From assembly GCF_000341355.1 (NCBI RefSeq), contig NC_020300.1:434001-498000 (forward strand): a DNA stretch of 64,000 nt. Direction: 5' to 3'. Positions 40,975-50,234 of the stretch are shown one piece after another (positions within the stretch are counted from its first letter, which is position 1; each line of letters begins with the position of its first letter). A model generated the notes under the pieces. It saw only the letters and a list, made by a program, of their open reading frames with translations. It made no database searches and was not told where the DNA came from. Both the position numbers and the translations under genes were made by a program. The DNA comes from Bartonella australis AUST/NH1 (GTDB lineage: Bacteria > Pseudomonadota > Alphaproteobacteria > Rhizobiales > Rhizobiaceae).

Positions 40975-43128
40975 TTAATGTGTTAAGGACTCAGAGATTT
41001 TTATTTTCGATGAGATCTTAGGTGGGATTTGTTTTAAACTGTTGTAAATATATCGCACAGTGTCTAACGTTTTAGGCGAGAGTGTGTAGGGGAATTGAGG
41101 TACATGCTCAGAATTATCGCGGGAGGAGATATCTGGTGGCTGATAAGGTAAAATAGAATCTTTGACACCATAAAGAGGTTTGATTTCTTTATTTTGATGT
41201 GCATAGAGCATGATGCGGTGCCATATCATAGCGGGGATGACGCCGCCAAAAGCGCGGTTCATGGAGGAAAAATCGTCATTGCCCATCCATACAGCTCCAG
41301 TGTAATTTCCAGTGAAACCAACAAACCACGCGTCACGATAAGCTTGCGATGTTCCGGTTTTTCCAGCAACAAGGGTCATGGGTAGAGCTGCACGTTTACC
41401 AGATCCTCTAGTTGTAACACCAACCATCATTTGGTTCATATAAGCTGCTGATTGTTCACTGATAACCCGATGCAGATTTTCGCTGTTTCGTTTCCAATCC
41501 CATATTATTTCTCCATCTGCCGCGCTAATTCGCGTAAACCCGTGGCGATTCCCAGCTATACCTCCATTAGCAAAGACATTGAAGCCAGTTGCTTGATCCA
41601 TTGGAGTCATATTAGAGGTGCCTAAAACCATCGTTTTGTGCGATAAAATGTTGGCGTTAATACCCATATTCTTGATCAGGTTTATGATTGGCTGAGTACT
41701 GCGATTGAGATATTGGCGGGTGATATAAACGGGAACTGTATTTATAGAAAATGCTAAAGCAGTTGCCACATCGACTTTGCCGAGATAGTGGCCAGAGTTA
41801 TTTTTTGGTGTCCACCCACCCCAATTAATAGGTACATCGGGAACTATTGTTGAGGGGGACAGACCGCGTTCCATTGCAGCAGTGTAAACATAAGGTTTAA
41901 ATGAAGAGCCAGGTTGCCGACCACCTTGTGTCGCCCTATTAAATTGGCTCTGAGCATAATCAAGTCCCCCGACAATCGCGCGCACGGCCCCGTTATTAGA
42001 TATAATAACGGCAGCTGCTTGCGTCGCACGATATTGCTTACCATATTGATTTAAATAATATTGGACTGATTCTTCTGCTATTTTTTGAATCTCTGGGTCA
42101 AGAGTGGTTTGGACAATCAAATCGTGGGTCGGTAGTTTATCGCTTATGCTACGGACTTCGTTAAATACCCAATCAAGAAAATAATTAAACTGATTATTTT
42201 TAAATTTTGTAACAGTGTTGGCAGGATGGCGATATGCTTTAATAATTTGGCTGTCAGTCATAAAACCACCTCCGACGAGGTTGAAAAGCACCACATTGGC
42301 ACGTGCTCGTGCGACGGGTAAGTTGCTATGGGGAGCGTATTTAGTCGGTGCTTTGAAAAGGCCCGCCAGCATAGCTGATTCAGCAAGAGATACATTGCGT
42401 ATATTTTTACCAAAATAAAATTTCGAAGCTGCCGCGATACCAAAATTATTGCCTCCCATATATACGCGGTCAAGATAAAGCTGTAAAATCCGTTTTTTAC
42501 TCAAATTTGCTTCCAGCCATAAAGCTAGATAAGCTTCTTTGATTTTGCGTGTGATGGTTCTCTCACTTGTTAAAAATAAATTTTTAGCCAGTTGTTGTGT
42601 GAGGGTTGAGCCACCTTGGACTACGCTTTTAGCCTGCATATTCTGTGAGATTGCCCGTATGAGGCCGTAAAAATCAATTCCCCAGTGGTCAAAAAAACGG
42701 CGGTCTTCTGTTGCGAGAACTGCTTTGATAACATAATCAGGCATTTCTTCAACGGGGACAGATTTAGCCGGTAAGGCACCACGGTAACCGACAGGAATCC
42801 CATATCGATCTAAGAAAAGAACGGAAAAATTCTCAGATAAATACCAATCTCTTTTCGTTAGCTCAAAGACAGAAATACCGATAGCGGTGAAGATGGTAAA
42901 GCCAATCAATCCCAACGTTAAGGTTTCATTGAGAATTTCGACCGTAAACCGCTTCCATCCTCGCACGCGAAAACGTTGCAAAATAATAGCTGTTTTGTTC
43001 AAGAAAAAACTGCTCGCAACGCGGATGTGGTAAAGAGTTGTGTCCAGCCACGCGTCTAATTCGATGAGCGCAGGGCTACAGAACGGCCTATTATGCCGCG
43101 CTTTCTTTTTTCGCGATAAATTAAACAT
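40975..43128 (-). CDS. bifunctional penicillin-binding protein, class A
   Basis: Peptidoglycan polymerase and crosslinker of 717 aa. A cytoplasmic basic tail and one transmembrane helix (about 72-95) lead to the GT51 transglycosylase domain with EDRRFFDHWG (catalytic Glu) and GGSTLTQQLAKNL. The transpeptidase domain then has the nucleophile GSSFKP (SxxK), SINT (SxN) and KTGTSQ. This resembles the PBP1A/1C-like proteins of Brucella; the exact paralogue name is not resolved. It heads the operon with the DUF1214 and DUF1254 genes. Confidence 0.92.
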   Translation of the reverse strand: MFNLSRKKKARHNRPFCSPALIELDAWLDTTLYHIRVASSFFLNKTAIILQRFRVRGWKRFTVEILNETLTLGLIGFTIFTAIGISVFELTKRDWYLSENFSVLFLDRYGIPVGYRGALPAKSVPVEEMPDYVIKAVLATEDRRFFDHWGIDFYGLIRAISQNMQAKSVVQGGSTLTQQLAKNLFLTSERTITRKIKEAYLALWLEANLSKKRILQLYLDRVYMGGNNFGIAAASKFYFGKNIRNVSLAESAMLAGLFKAPTKYAPHSNLPVARARANVVLFNLVGGGFMTDSQIIKAYRHPANTVTKFKNNQFNYFLDWVFNEVRSISDKLPTHDLIVQTTLDPEIQKIAEESVQYYLNQYGKQYRATQAAAVIISNNGAVRAIVGGLDYAQSQFNRATQGGRQPGSSFKPYVYTAAMERGLSPSTIVPDVPINWGGWTPKNNSGHYLGKVDVATALAFSINTVPVYITRQYLNRSTQPIINLIKNMGINANILSHKTMVLGTSNMTPMDQATGFNVFANGGIAGNRHGFTRISAADGEIIWDWKRNSENLHRVISEQSAAYMNQMMVGVTTRGSGKRAALPMTLVAGKTGTSQAYRDAWFVGFTGNYTGAVWMGNDDFSSMNRAFGGVIPAMIWHRIMLYAHQNKEIKPLYGVKDSILPYQPPDISSRDNSEHVPQFPYTLSPKTLDTVRYIYNSLKQIPPKISSKIKISESLTH

Positions 43129-43455
43129 TCAAAGAAGCCCACTACACAATGATGCAACCGGATAGATCTATAACTATATGGAGTGAAAGCACTTTTTTGC
43201 TATAGTGGTGATAGAAGGAAGTTTTTTGAATGAGGCAGTTTGTTGTATACAGTACACGCATTCAGCCTTTATGGCCTCTTTGAAGCTTTGTTATTTAAAT
43301 TTTGCGTAATTTTTAAATGCTTTTGAGCGAGAAGTTTTGAGATTTATGGTTACGATACACTTACCTATTGAAACGGATAGAGGTTATATTTTTATGATTT
43401 TTGATAATTTCCATTATTCAGTTTATATTCAGGTTGAATAGGTTATGAAAGATCC
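43129..43455. other. divergent spacer, PBP1 and feuN
   Basis: 327 bases that should hold both promoters. TTGTATACAGTAC near 43244 is partly palindromic and may be an operator, but I cannot assign it. Confidence 0.35.
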
Positions 43456-43692
43456 ATGATGGTAAGAATCTCTTTTTTTGCAGTACTGATAAGTCTCGTA
43501 GGTGTAAATTCTGTTTTGGCAAATAATTGTGCCGAAATAGGCAAAAAGGTTGCAATTCAACAGAGAGGAATGTTGACTCGTTCGACGTTGAGTGTTCGAG
43601 GTGGCAGAAATGTGTGTGTAGTCGTGGTTGTAGTACCTGCTTATGATGGTCAAAAACCACGCCGCATTGAGGTTACGGTCCCCGCTGATTAG
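43456..43692 (+). CDS. feuN: FeuN-like small exported modulator of FeuPQ
   Basis: 78-aa protein with a signal peptide (about 1-22, ending VLANN) and a short mature domain with two cysteines (NNCAEIG and RNVCVVVVVV). It sits 17 bases before feuP on the same strand. In Sinorhizobium meliloti a gene of this size, place and export signal, feuN, encodes a periplasmic inhibitor of the FeuQ kinase. Assignment rests on context, size and export signal; I did not align it. Either ATG 43456 or 43459 may be the start. Confidence 0.7.
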   Translation: MMVRISFFAVLISLVGVNSVLANNCAEIGKKVAIQQRGMLTRSTLSVRGGRNVCVVVVVVPAYDGQKPRRIEVTVPAD

Positions 43693-43709
43693 TTTTTTCA
43701 GGTACGGTG

Positions 43710-44378
43710 ATGCGCATTTTAATTGTCGAAGATGATCGGGATCTTAATCATCAATTAGCGGAAGCTGTAAGAAATGCAGGGTATGTATCTGATAGCGCTT
43801 TTGATGGTGAAGAAGCTTATTTTTTGGGCAGTACGGAGCCTTATGATGCTGTGATTCTTGATATTGGTTTACCGCGCATGGACGGGATTCGCGTCGTTGA
43901 GAAATGGCGTCAAGAGGGGTATTCTATGCCCGTTTTGATACTTACGGCGCGTGATTGTTGGTCTGATAAAGTGTTGGGCATTGATGCGGGCGCCGATGAT
44001 TACGTTGTTAAGCCATTTCATTTAGAGGAAGTCACGGCGCGGTTAAGGGCGTTAATTCGCCGCGCTGCCGGCCATGCGACAAATACGTTGTCCTGTGGTA
44101 AGGTTTTATTGGACACTAAAACTTCCCGTGTTTTTGTCGAAGATAGGTTAGTTAAATTAACGTCACATGAGTTTCGGCTTCTCTCCTATCTTATGCATCA
44201 TCGTGATAAAGTGGTTTCGAGGACAGAGCTCATTGAGCATCTTTATGATCAGGATTTTGACAGGGATTCGAACACAGTCGAAGTTTTTGTGGGGCGGTTG
44301 CGTAAAAAACTTGGAGTAGATTTAATCGAAACTATCCGGGGTATGGGCTATCGGGTAAAAACGTTAGGTGATCAATGA
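43710..44378 (+). CDS. feuP: OmpR-type response regulator FeuP
   Basis: 222-aa regulator, PhoP-like, that in rhizobia and Brucella acts with FeuQ on osmoadaptation, cyclic-glucan export or related envelope functions. The receiver domain (1-118) has the acid pair EDD, the phospho-Asp in AVILDIGLP and Lys in VVKPF. The OmpR-type winged helix (about 125-220) shows LTSHEFRLL and the recognition helix SNTVEVFVGRLRKKL. The ATG at 43710 follows CAGG by 7 bases; a GTG one codon earlier is open. Its stop overlaps the feuQ ATG (ATGA). Confidence 0.88.
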   Translation: MRILIVEDDRDLNHQLAEAVRNAGYVSDSAFDGEEAYFLGSTEPYDAVILDIGLPRMDGIRVVEKWRQEGYSMPVLILTARDCWSDKVLGIDAGADDYVVKPFHLEEVTARLRALIRRAAGHATNTLSCGKVLLDTKTSRVFVEDRLVKLTSHEFRLLSYLMHHRDKVVSRTELIEHLYDQDFDRDSNTVEVFVGRLRKKLGVDLIETIRGMGYRVKTLGDQ

Positions 44379-45787
44379 CGGCTCCAAAAAATGATAGCCA
44401 GTTTAGGCGATTGTGCCTTTTTATCGGCAGGTCTCTCAGTTTGCGTGTTATGATTTTATCGACAGTATGGGTTGCTATTTCTCTTTCGTCTATCTCCGCA
44501 GTTAGTATTTTATTTTATAAGCGCTCAAGTGAACAAAGCTTAGAACGCGTCCTTTTTGCTCATCTTTATAGCCTGATTGCGACTGTGACTGTGAAAGCTG
44601 ATGGGGTTTTAGAAGGAAATTTTGGGCTCGATGATATTCGTTATTCAGACCCGACATCGGGATGGTATTGGGAAGTTTTCGCGATATCACCTAGTCTGCA
44701 TGGAAGGCTGACCTCCCCGTCGTTAGGAACTAAGAAAATTTTCTCTCCGAGTGATAGTGATGTGCCCTTTGACGGCAATTTTTTGCGCTCTTACCGGACC
44801 AAGGGGAGCGACGGCCAGGAGGTACAAGTTATCGAAAGCGATGTTGCTCTGGGCGATCAGAATCGTGTCGCACGCTTTCGCCTCATTGGGAATATTGATG
44901 AAGCACATGCACAGGTACAGAAATTTAAACGGACCTTGCAAATTTTTCTTTGGAGCTTTGGTATAGGGAGTGTTCTCATCAATATTGTCATTATTTTCTT
45001 AAGTTTTCAGCCATTGAAGCAGATAAGGCAAACGCTGAACGATATTCGCGAGGGCAGGGCCGATCATGTAAATACGGATTTATTAAGCGAGATTATGCCG
45101 TTAGCACAAGAAATGAACGCTCTTATTGATAATAATCAGCGCATCATTGAGCGGTTTCGAACGCAGGTTGGCAATCTCGCTCATTCATTGAAGACACCTT
45201 TGTCGGTTATTATGAATGAAGCGGATAAAATGAGTGGGGCGCGGGCTGTCTTATTGCGGGAGCAAACCAAGATAATGCAGGCCCAAATCAATCATTATTT
45301 ACGACGCGCCCGAATTGCAGCGCAGCGTGATAGTGTTATTTATCATACATCTGTCCGTACGACGGTTGATCGTCTAGTACGGGTTATGAGAAAGCTCAAT
45401 CCCGAGAAACATATACAATTTACTATGAACGTCGATGACGTTATTTTTTCCGGTGAAAGAGAAGATCTGGAGGAGATTGTGGGTAATTTAGTCGAGAATG
45501 CAGCTCAATGGTCTCGCACTCAAATCTCAGTCCACTGTTTTTTAGAAAAAAATATTGGAGAAACGGCGTCTTTTAGTATCACCGTTGAGGATGATGGCCC
45601 CGGTTTAACAGAAAAGCAGATTAATGAAGCTTTAAAAAGAGGCCGACGGATCGATGAAAGTAGACCAGGGACGGGTTTAGGATTAGCTATCGTTTCAGAT
45701 ATGGTTAATGAATATGGCGGGAGTCTTTCTTTGTCGCGTTCCAAGCTGGGCGGATTATATGCAAAAGTCTTATTACCAAGACAATAA
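44375..45787 (+). CDS. feuQ: sensor histidine kinase FeuQ
   Basis: 470-aa PhoQ-like inner-membrane kinase. Two transmembrane helices (about 25-48 and 188-210) enclose a periplasmic sensor domain of about 140 aa, the presumed FeuN target. HAMP-like linker, then the dimerisation His in NLAHSLKTPLS, and the catalytic ATPase with NLVENAAQW (N box), DDGPGL (G1) and GTGLGLAIV (G2). It overlaps feuP by 4 bases, so the pair is translationally coupled. Confidence 0.88.
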   Translation: MTAPKNDSQFRRLCLFIGRSLSLRVMILSTVWVAISLSSISAVSILFYKRSSEQSLERVLFAHLYSLIATVTVKADGVLEGNFGLDDIRYSDPTSGWYWEVFAISPSLHGRLTSPSLGTKKIFSPSDSDVPFDGNFLRSYRTKGSDGQEVQVIESDVALGDQNRVARFRLIGNIDEAHAQVQKFKRTLQIFLWSFGIGSVLINIVIIFLSFQPLKQIRQTLNDIREGRADHVNTDLLSEIMPLAQEMNALIDNNQRIIERFRTQVGNLAHSLKTPLSVIMNEADKMSGARAVLLREQTKIMQAQINHYLRRARIAAQRDSVIYHTSVRTTVDRLVRVMRKLNPEKHIQFTMNVDDVIFSGEREDLEEIVGNLVENAAQWSRTQISVHCFLEKNIGETASFSITVEDDGPGLTEKQINEALKRGRRIDESRPGTGLGLAIVSDMVNEYGGSLSLSRSKLGGLYAKVLLPRQ

Positions 45788-46102
45788 ATGTACCCCCCTT
45801 ATCTAAAGGAACATATATGTTATAGATTCTTTACAATTGTGGATCTATGTCATTGCATAATGTATGAGGCAGAAAGAACGCGGGATGAGAAGGTTATTTT
45901 TGTATTTTGAGAGTTATATTTATGCGCGACAAGAATGTATAAAGGAAAGTTTCATTTTTTACTATCAGCGATGTACGTTGAACAGCTCGCATTAATATGC
46001 GCTGCAAGGCGGGAAGTCGGTTTTCTTGCTTAAATATTTTAGTAAATGGAAGTGCGAGCAAATGGGTTGCAGATTTTTGACTCGTACTGGTACAGAAATG
46101 AT
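45788..46102 (+). other. spacer feuQ-ccmI
   Basis: 315 bases, AT-rich, no gene recognised. It may hold a promoter for the ccm genes, but none stands out. Confidence 0.35.
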
Positions 46103-46968
46103 ATGTTACTGTTAATTTTTATTGCACTTCTTTTTATTTTTTTACAGTTCTTCCTTTTTTCATTGAACTTTAATTGTAAGAAAAAAAAGATAAGAAACTT
46201 GTGGTTATTGATATTAACAAAAATCGAATTCACGAATTTAAGGCCAATTTTAAGCGCGATTGTACTAGCGAAGAAAGTATGCAGAAAGCGCATTTCGGGT
46301 CAGCTCTTTTTGTTATTATGACGAAAATACAGGAAAATTTCGCACAAAAGTTCCGCAAGGATCATAAAAGCATCCGCACTTTTATGATCCTTGGTGCTTT
46401 GTTTATTTTCTTCGTAACGTGGGGCGTTTATAGTTTAACGGGCAATCCAAAAGTCAAAAGTTATTTTTTTAGCGAATTAATGAATAAAGATCCAAAAATG
46501 CTCAATGAGTACGAAAAAGTTGTACGTCTACAAGCGCTTTTTTTCCGCACGCCAAATGATGGCAAAATAGCGGATGCCTTGGCAGTGGGCTATTTTGAAA
46601 TAGGTCATTTTCAGGATTCAGTAAATACTTACGTAGACGCACTTCGTTTAAACGGAGAGTCGCCTCAAAGGCTTGTAGGCTACGGTTTGGCTTTGGTTGG
46701 TTATGAAAACGGAGTGATTACGCAGGAGGCGCAAAGTGCTTTTCAAAAGGCCGCGGATTTAGCACCAAATGATTTTTATCCTTTTTTGCTCTTAGCTAGC
46801 GCATTTCAGCAAGCAAAGAAGTTTACCCAGGCAGTACAAATTTTACAAAATTTTCTTGATAGAACGCCTGAGGATATTACAGGACGATCACAGATCGAGG
46901 CAATGATAGCTTATTTACGTAGTGTATCTAATCAGGATGCTGGAGAAGTTTTAGAATCTCTTCACTGA
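46103..46968 (+). pseudogene. ccmI: cytochrome c maturation protein CcmI (CycH), frameshifted in an A8 tract
   Basis: CcmI presents apocytochrome c to the CcmFH heme lyase. The first transmembrane helix (MLLLIFIALLFIFLQFFLF, start 46103) reads in one frame. From the A8 run at 46181-46188 the rest is in another: the usual periplasm-facing helix (VIDINKNRIHEFKANF), the second transmembrane helix (FMILGALFIFFVTWG) and TPR repeats to 46968. Each half alone is recognisable, so a single-base slip separates them. Transcriptional or ribosomal slippage on A8 could still give some full-length protein, so it is not certainly dead. An isolated 3' part could start at the ATG 46318. Confidence 0.75.
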
Positions 46969-47109
46969 ATAGGGCTGTTTAGTAATAATAGAAATAGCAG
47001 ATAAGAAGTTGCACTAACGTGAAGGATATGTAAAATTGCTAAGAGATTAATGCATATGAATATTGTGTGATACACCATGCATTTATAAAATATTTTTCGT
47101 AAATAGGTT

Positions 47110-47604
47110 ATGAGCAATCAATCTTTAGAGAATTTTCCTTCGCTTAAGCTTTTGTTAAAAAGGCGGAAGCAAAGGCGTTTTGTGATGATTTTACTATGCC
47201 TTGTCGTTATGGCAGTTGCAACGGGTCTTATATTGTACGCGATGCGTAATACAGTAAGTTTTTTCCGAACGCCATCTGAAATTACGAGAGAAGATATTTT
47301 GACAGGCCGTTCTTTGCGTTTAGGTGGTTTTGTCGAAAAAGGAACTGTGAAGTATAGTGGGAAGACGAAGGTCACTTTTTTTGTGACCGATCACGTGAAA
47401 CACGAAAAAGTCGTTTTTGACGGCATATTGCCGAATCTTTTCCGTGAAGGGCAGGGTGTCATCGTAGAAGGGTATTTTGATGAGCAGGGTCTTTTTATAG
47501 GCACGCGTGTTTTAGCAAAACATGACGAAGTTTATATGCCTAAAGAAATAGCTGATCGTTTAAAGCAACATAGTACGGAGAGGCAATTCGACCGTGATCG
47601 TTGA
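47110..47604 (+). CDS. ccmE: cytochrome c-type biogenesis heme chaperone CcmE (CycJ)
   Basis: Periplasmic heme chaperone tethered by one N-terminal helix (about 22-46, [19 protein letters not shown]). An OB-fold domain follows, with the covalent heme-binding His in AKHDEVYMP (the HxxxY motif) near residue 141. Length of 164 aa is normal and the frame intact. Its 3' end overlaps ccmF by 11 bases. Confidence 0.94.
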   Translation: MSNQSLENFPSLKLLLKRRKQRRFVMILLCLVVMAVATGLILYAMRNTVSFFRTPSEITREDILTGRSLRLGGFVEKGTVKYSGKTKVTFFVTDHVKHEKVVFDGILPNLFREGQGVIVEGYFDEQGLFIGTRVLAKHDEVYMPKEIADRLKQHSTERQFDRDR

Positions 47605-49579
47605 ATTAGGCCATATTTTTTTGGTGGCGGCGTTTGCAGTTAATTTATTACAAGCATTTTCACTTACCTTCTGTGCTTTAAGGGGAAAGCGTTTGTTAAT
47701 GCAGGTAGCGATGCCATTAACGTATATTGCCTTTATATTATTACTCTTTTCTTTTTTGATTATTGTTTATTCTCATGTAGCTTCTGATTTTTCCGTGTTG
47801 AATGTTGTTGAAAATTCCCATTCAGAAAAACCACTATTTTACAAGATCGTCGGTGTCTGGGGAAATCACGAAGGGTCGATGCTGCTGTGGGTTTTAAATC
47901 TAGCTTTTTTCAGTACATTGGTGGCCTTATTTAGCCGAAAGTTGCCAAAACAGTTTAAAGCATTGGTGTTAAGCTGCCAAAGTTGGATTATAAGTGCTTT
48001 TCTTTCATTTATTCTTTTTATGTCCAATCCATTTTTGCGCGTTAATCCGCCAAAATTGCAAGGGAAAGACCTTAATCCCCTTTTACAAGACGTCGCCTTA
48101 GCAATTCATCCGCCGCTCCTTTATTTAGGCTATGTTGGTTTTTCTGTTTGTTTTTCTTTTTCGGTAGCTGCGTTAATTACTGGAGATATTGATAAGGTTT
48201 GGGCGCATTGGGTGCGGCCGTGGGTCCTTCTTTCGTGGTCTTTTTTAACGCTTGGCATTATGGTTGGATCTTATTGGGCTTATTATGAGCTAGGTTGGGG
48301 GGGCTATTGGTTTTGGGATCCAGTTGAGAATGTTTCTCTTATGCCTTGGCTTTCAGGAACAGCTCTTTTGCATTCTGTTATTGTTCTTGAAAAGCGGAGT
48401 GCGTTAAAGAGCTGGACTTTATTTTTAGCTATTCTTACTTTTTTTCTTTCTCTTATAGGAACTTTTCTGATTCGCTCGGGTGTCTTGATATCTGCCCACA
48501 GTTTTGCTGTTGACCCTGCTCGGGGGTGGGCGATTCTCGCTATTTCATTTTTTTTTATAGGTGGGGCTTTACTTCTCTACGCTTTGCGTATGCCTACTTT
48601 GAAGACAAACAAATTCATTCGGCCAATTTCACGTGAAGGCTTCATTGTTTTAAATAATTTGTTTCTCATAACAGCAACAGCGACGGTGTTGATTGGTACA
48701 CTCTATCCCTATTTTTTCGAACTATTAACTGGACACAGAATTTCTGTAGGGGCTGCCTTTTTTAATTTTACAGTAGGACCTTTAGCAGTATTGCTATTGT
48801 CGTTGATCCCATTTGGGACAATAATAGCGTGGAAACGCGGTGATTTTCTCGCAGTTTTTGAACGGTTATGGCTTATCTTCGGATTAGCCAGTATGGCTTG
48901 TTTTATGACACTTTACGCAACATCTTGGCGTGATATCATTGCGGCCGTTGGGATTGGACTTTCAGTTTTCGTTACTTTAGGTAGTCTGGTTGACCTTTGG
49001 GTAAAGAGCGGCCATCACAAAATCCCTTTATTGGTGCGGGCTAAGAGGCTTGGGGGGCTGCCATGGTCTGTATTTGGTTCTACGTCTGCGCATATGGGGT
49101 TAGGTGTTACATTATTTGGCATTATTTACGTCGCGGCTTTTGGGCAAGAGCGTATTTTAACTATGCAAATAGAGGATACGGTCGCAATTGCCGGCAAAAT
49201 TATTCGTTTTGATGAAATACGTAATATTGCCGGCCCAAATTATTCTGAAACTCAGTTCAATTTTAAGGTGTATGAAAATAAAAAATCGGTACGCATTGTA
49301 ACAGCATCGAAGCGATTCTATCCGAGTCAAAATATATCTACAACGGAAGTCGGCATTCGAAGTTACGGCTTTTCTCAAGTTTATATCGTGGCAGGCCACG
49401 TAGATAGTCAAGGGCTTTCTGTGCATATTTATTGGAAACCTTACGTAATTTGTATTTGGCTTGGTGCATTGATGATGGCCGCGGGGGGCTGTTTTTCTCT
49501 TTTCGCTTATTGGGAACGTATGGATATGTGCCGACAGATAGCCTCTACTCGTAAATGCGCTAAGGGGAGATTAAGATGA
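47594..49579 (+). CDS. ccmF: heme lyase CcmF (CycK)
   Basis: Large integral membrane heme lyase of 661 aa that attaches heme to apocytochrome c with CcmH/I. More than ten hydrophobic segments are visible. The WWD heme-handling motif is intact ([14 protein letters not shown]). Periplasmic histidines flank it ([16 protein letters not shown]-type). It starts with GTG inside ccmE, consistent with [10 protein letters not shown] being the normal CcmF start. Its downstream partner ccmH has decayed. Confidence 0.94.
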   Translation: MIVELGHIFLVAAFAVNLLQAFSLTFCALRGKRLLMQVAMPLTYIAFILLLFSFLIIVYSHVASDFSVLNVVENSHSEKPLFYKIVGVWGNHEGSMLLWVLNLAFFSTLVALFSRKLPKQFKALVLSCQSWIISAFLSFILFMSNPFLRVNPPKLQGKDLNPLLQDVALAIHPPLLYLGYVGFSVCFSFSVAALITGDIDKVWAHWVRPWVLLSWSFLTLGIMVGSYWAYYELGWGGYWFWDPVENVSLMPWLSGTALLHSVIVLEKRSALKSWTLFLAILTFFLSLIGTFLIRSGVLISAHSFAVDPARGWAILAISFFFIGGALLLYALRMPTLKTNKFIRPISREGFIVLNNLFLITATATVLIGTLYPYFFELLTGHRISVGAAFFNFTVGPLAVLLLSLIPFGTIIAWKRGDFLAVFERLWLIFGLASMACFMTLYATSWRDIIAAVGIGLSVFVTLGSLVDLWVKSGHHKIPLLVRAKRLGGLPWSVFGSTSAHMGLGVTLFGIIYVAAFGQERILTMQIEDTVAIAGKIIRFDEIRNIAGPNYSETQFNFKVYENKKSVRIVTASKRFYPSQNISTTEVGIRSYGFSQVYIVAGHVDSQGLSVHIYWKPYVICIWLGALMMAAGGCFSLFAYWERMDMCRQIASTRKCAKGRLR

Positions 49580-49880
49580 AAAAGTCTTTCTTTTGGGCTT
49601 TAATTTTTTATCATTATCCTTCCTGGGTTGGTGGAGGCAATAGAGCTATATGAAGTCTTAAAGGATCTATGACTGGAATCGCGCACTCGTGATATTTCTT
49701 TGTATTTGCGTTGTCCGGTTCATCAAAATCAATCGATTGATGATTCAGACGCCTCATTAGCATGTGATCTACACCTTTTTAGTGCGCAAACATTTAAAAA
49801 TAGGCTATAGTGATCAATAGATCACCGATTTTCTTATAGCATGATACGGTGAATTTATTTTACTGAAGCCGCCGTTCAAT
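49576..49880 (+). pseudogene. ccmH: ruin of cytochrome c heme lyase subunit CcmH (CycL)
   Basis: Starts with an ATG that overlaps the ccmF stop by 4 bases and reads a signal-like start ([12 protein letters not shown]), then hits stops. A footprint of the CcmH active site follows: [18 protein letters not shown], where the family has [16 protein letters not shown], so the second redox Cys is His. The typical end GEFILLKPPFN is readable in another frame at about 49850-49880. At least two frameshifts or stops separate the pieces. The rest of the gap to degP (to 50234) holds nothing readable. Confidence 0.85.
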
Positions 49881-50234
49881 AAAGCAATGTGTTTTTTATA
49901 GACACCACCCTTGATAATTATAACCATTGGTGTGGACATTATATTTTTCAGAGTAAGGCGGTGCAGACACAAAAAAATAATTATTTAAAATGTTGATGAG
50001 GGAAAATAATTAAAAATACTAGCAGACTTGGGAAAATGAAAATATCGTCGCGAAAAAAGAAACTGTATGAGTTTAAATTAATGATTAAGTTCTATTTATA
50101 ATTGCTAATTACTGTCCGCTGCTCGTTTGTTTAAGCTTACAAAAATTTAACAATTTAGACAGAAAACGGCAAGGTCTGATATTTTATTATCAATTCCGCT
50201 AATGGTGAAATATTACTGAATAGGAGCATACAAA
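49881..50234 (+). other. 354-base spacer upstream of degP
   Basis: AT-rich, no open frame. It should hold the degP promoter and perhaps envelope-stress signals; I see no clear match. A TAGGAGC site lies at 50220-50226 for degP. Confidence 0.35.
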
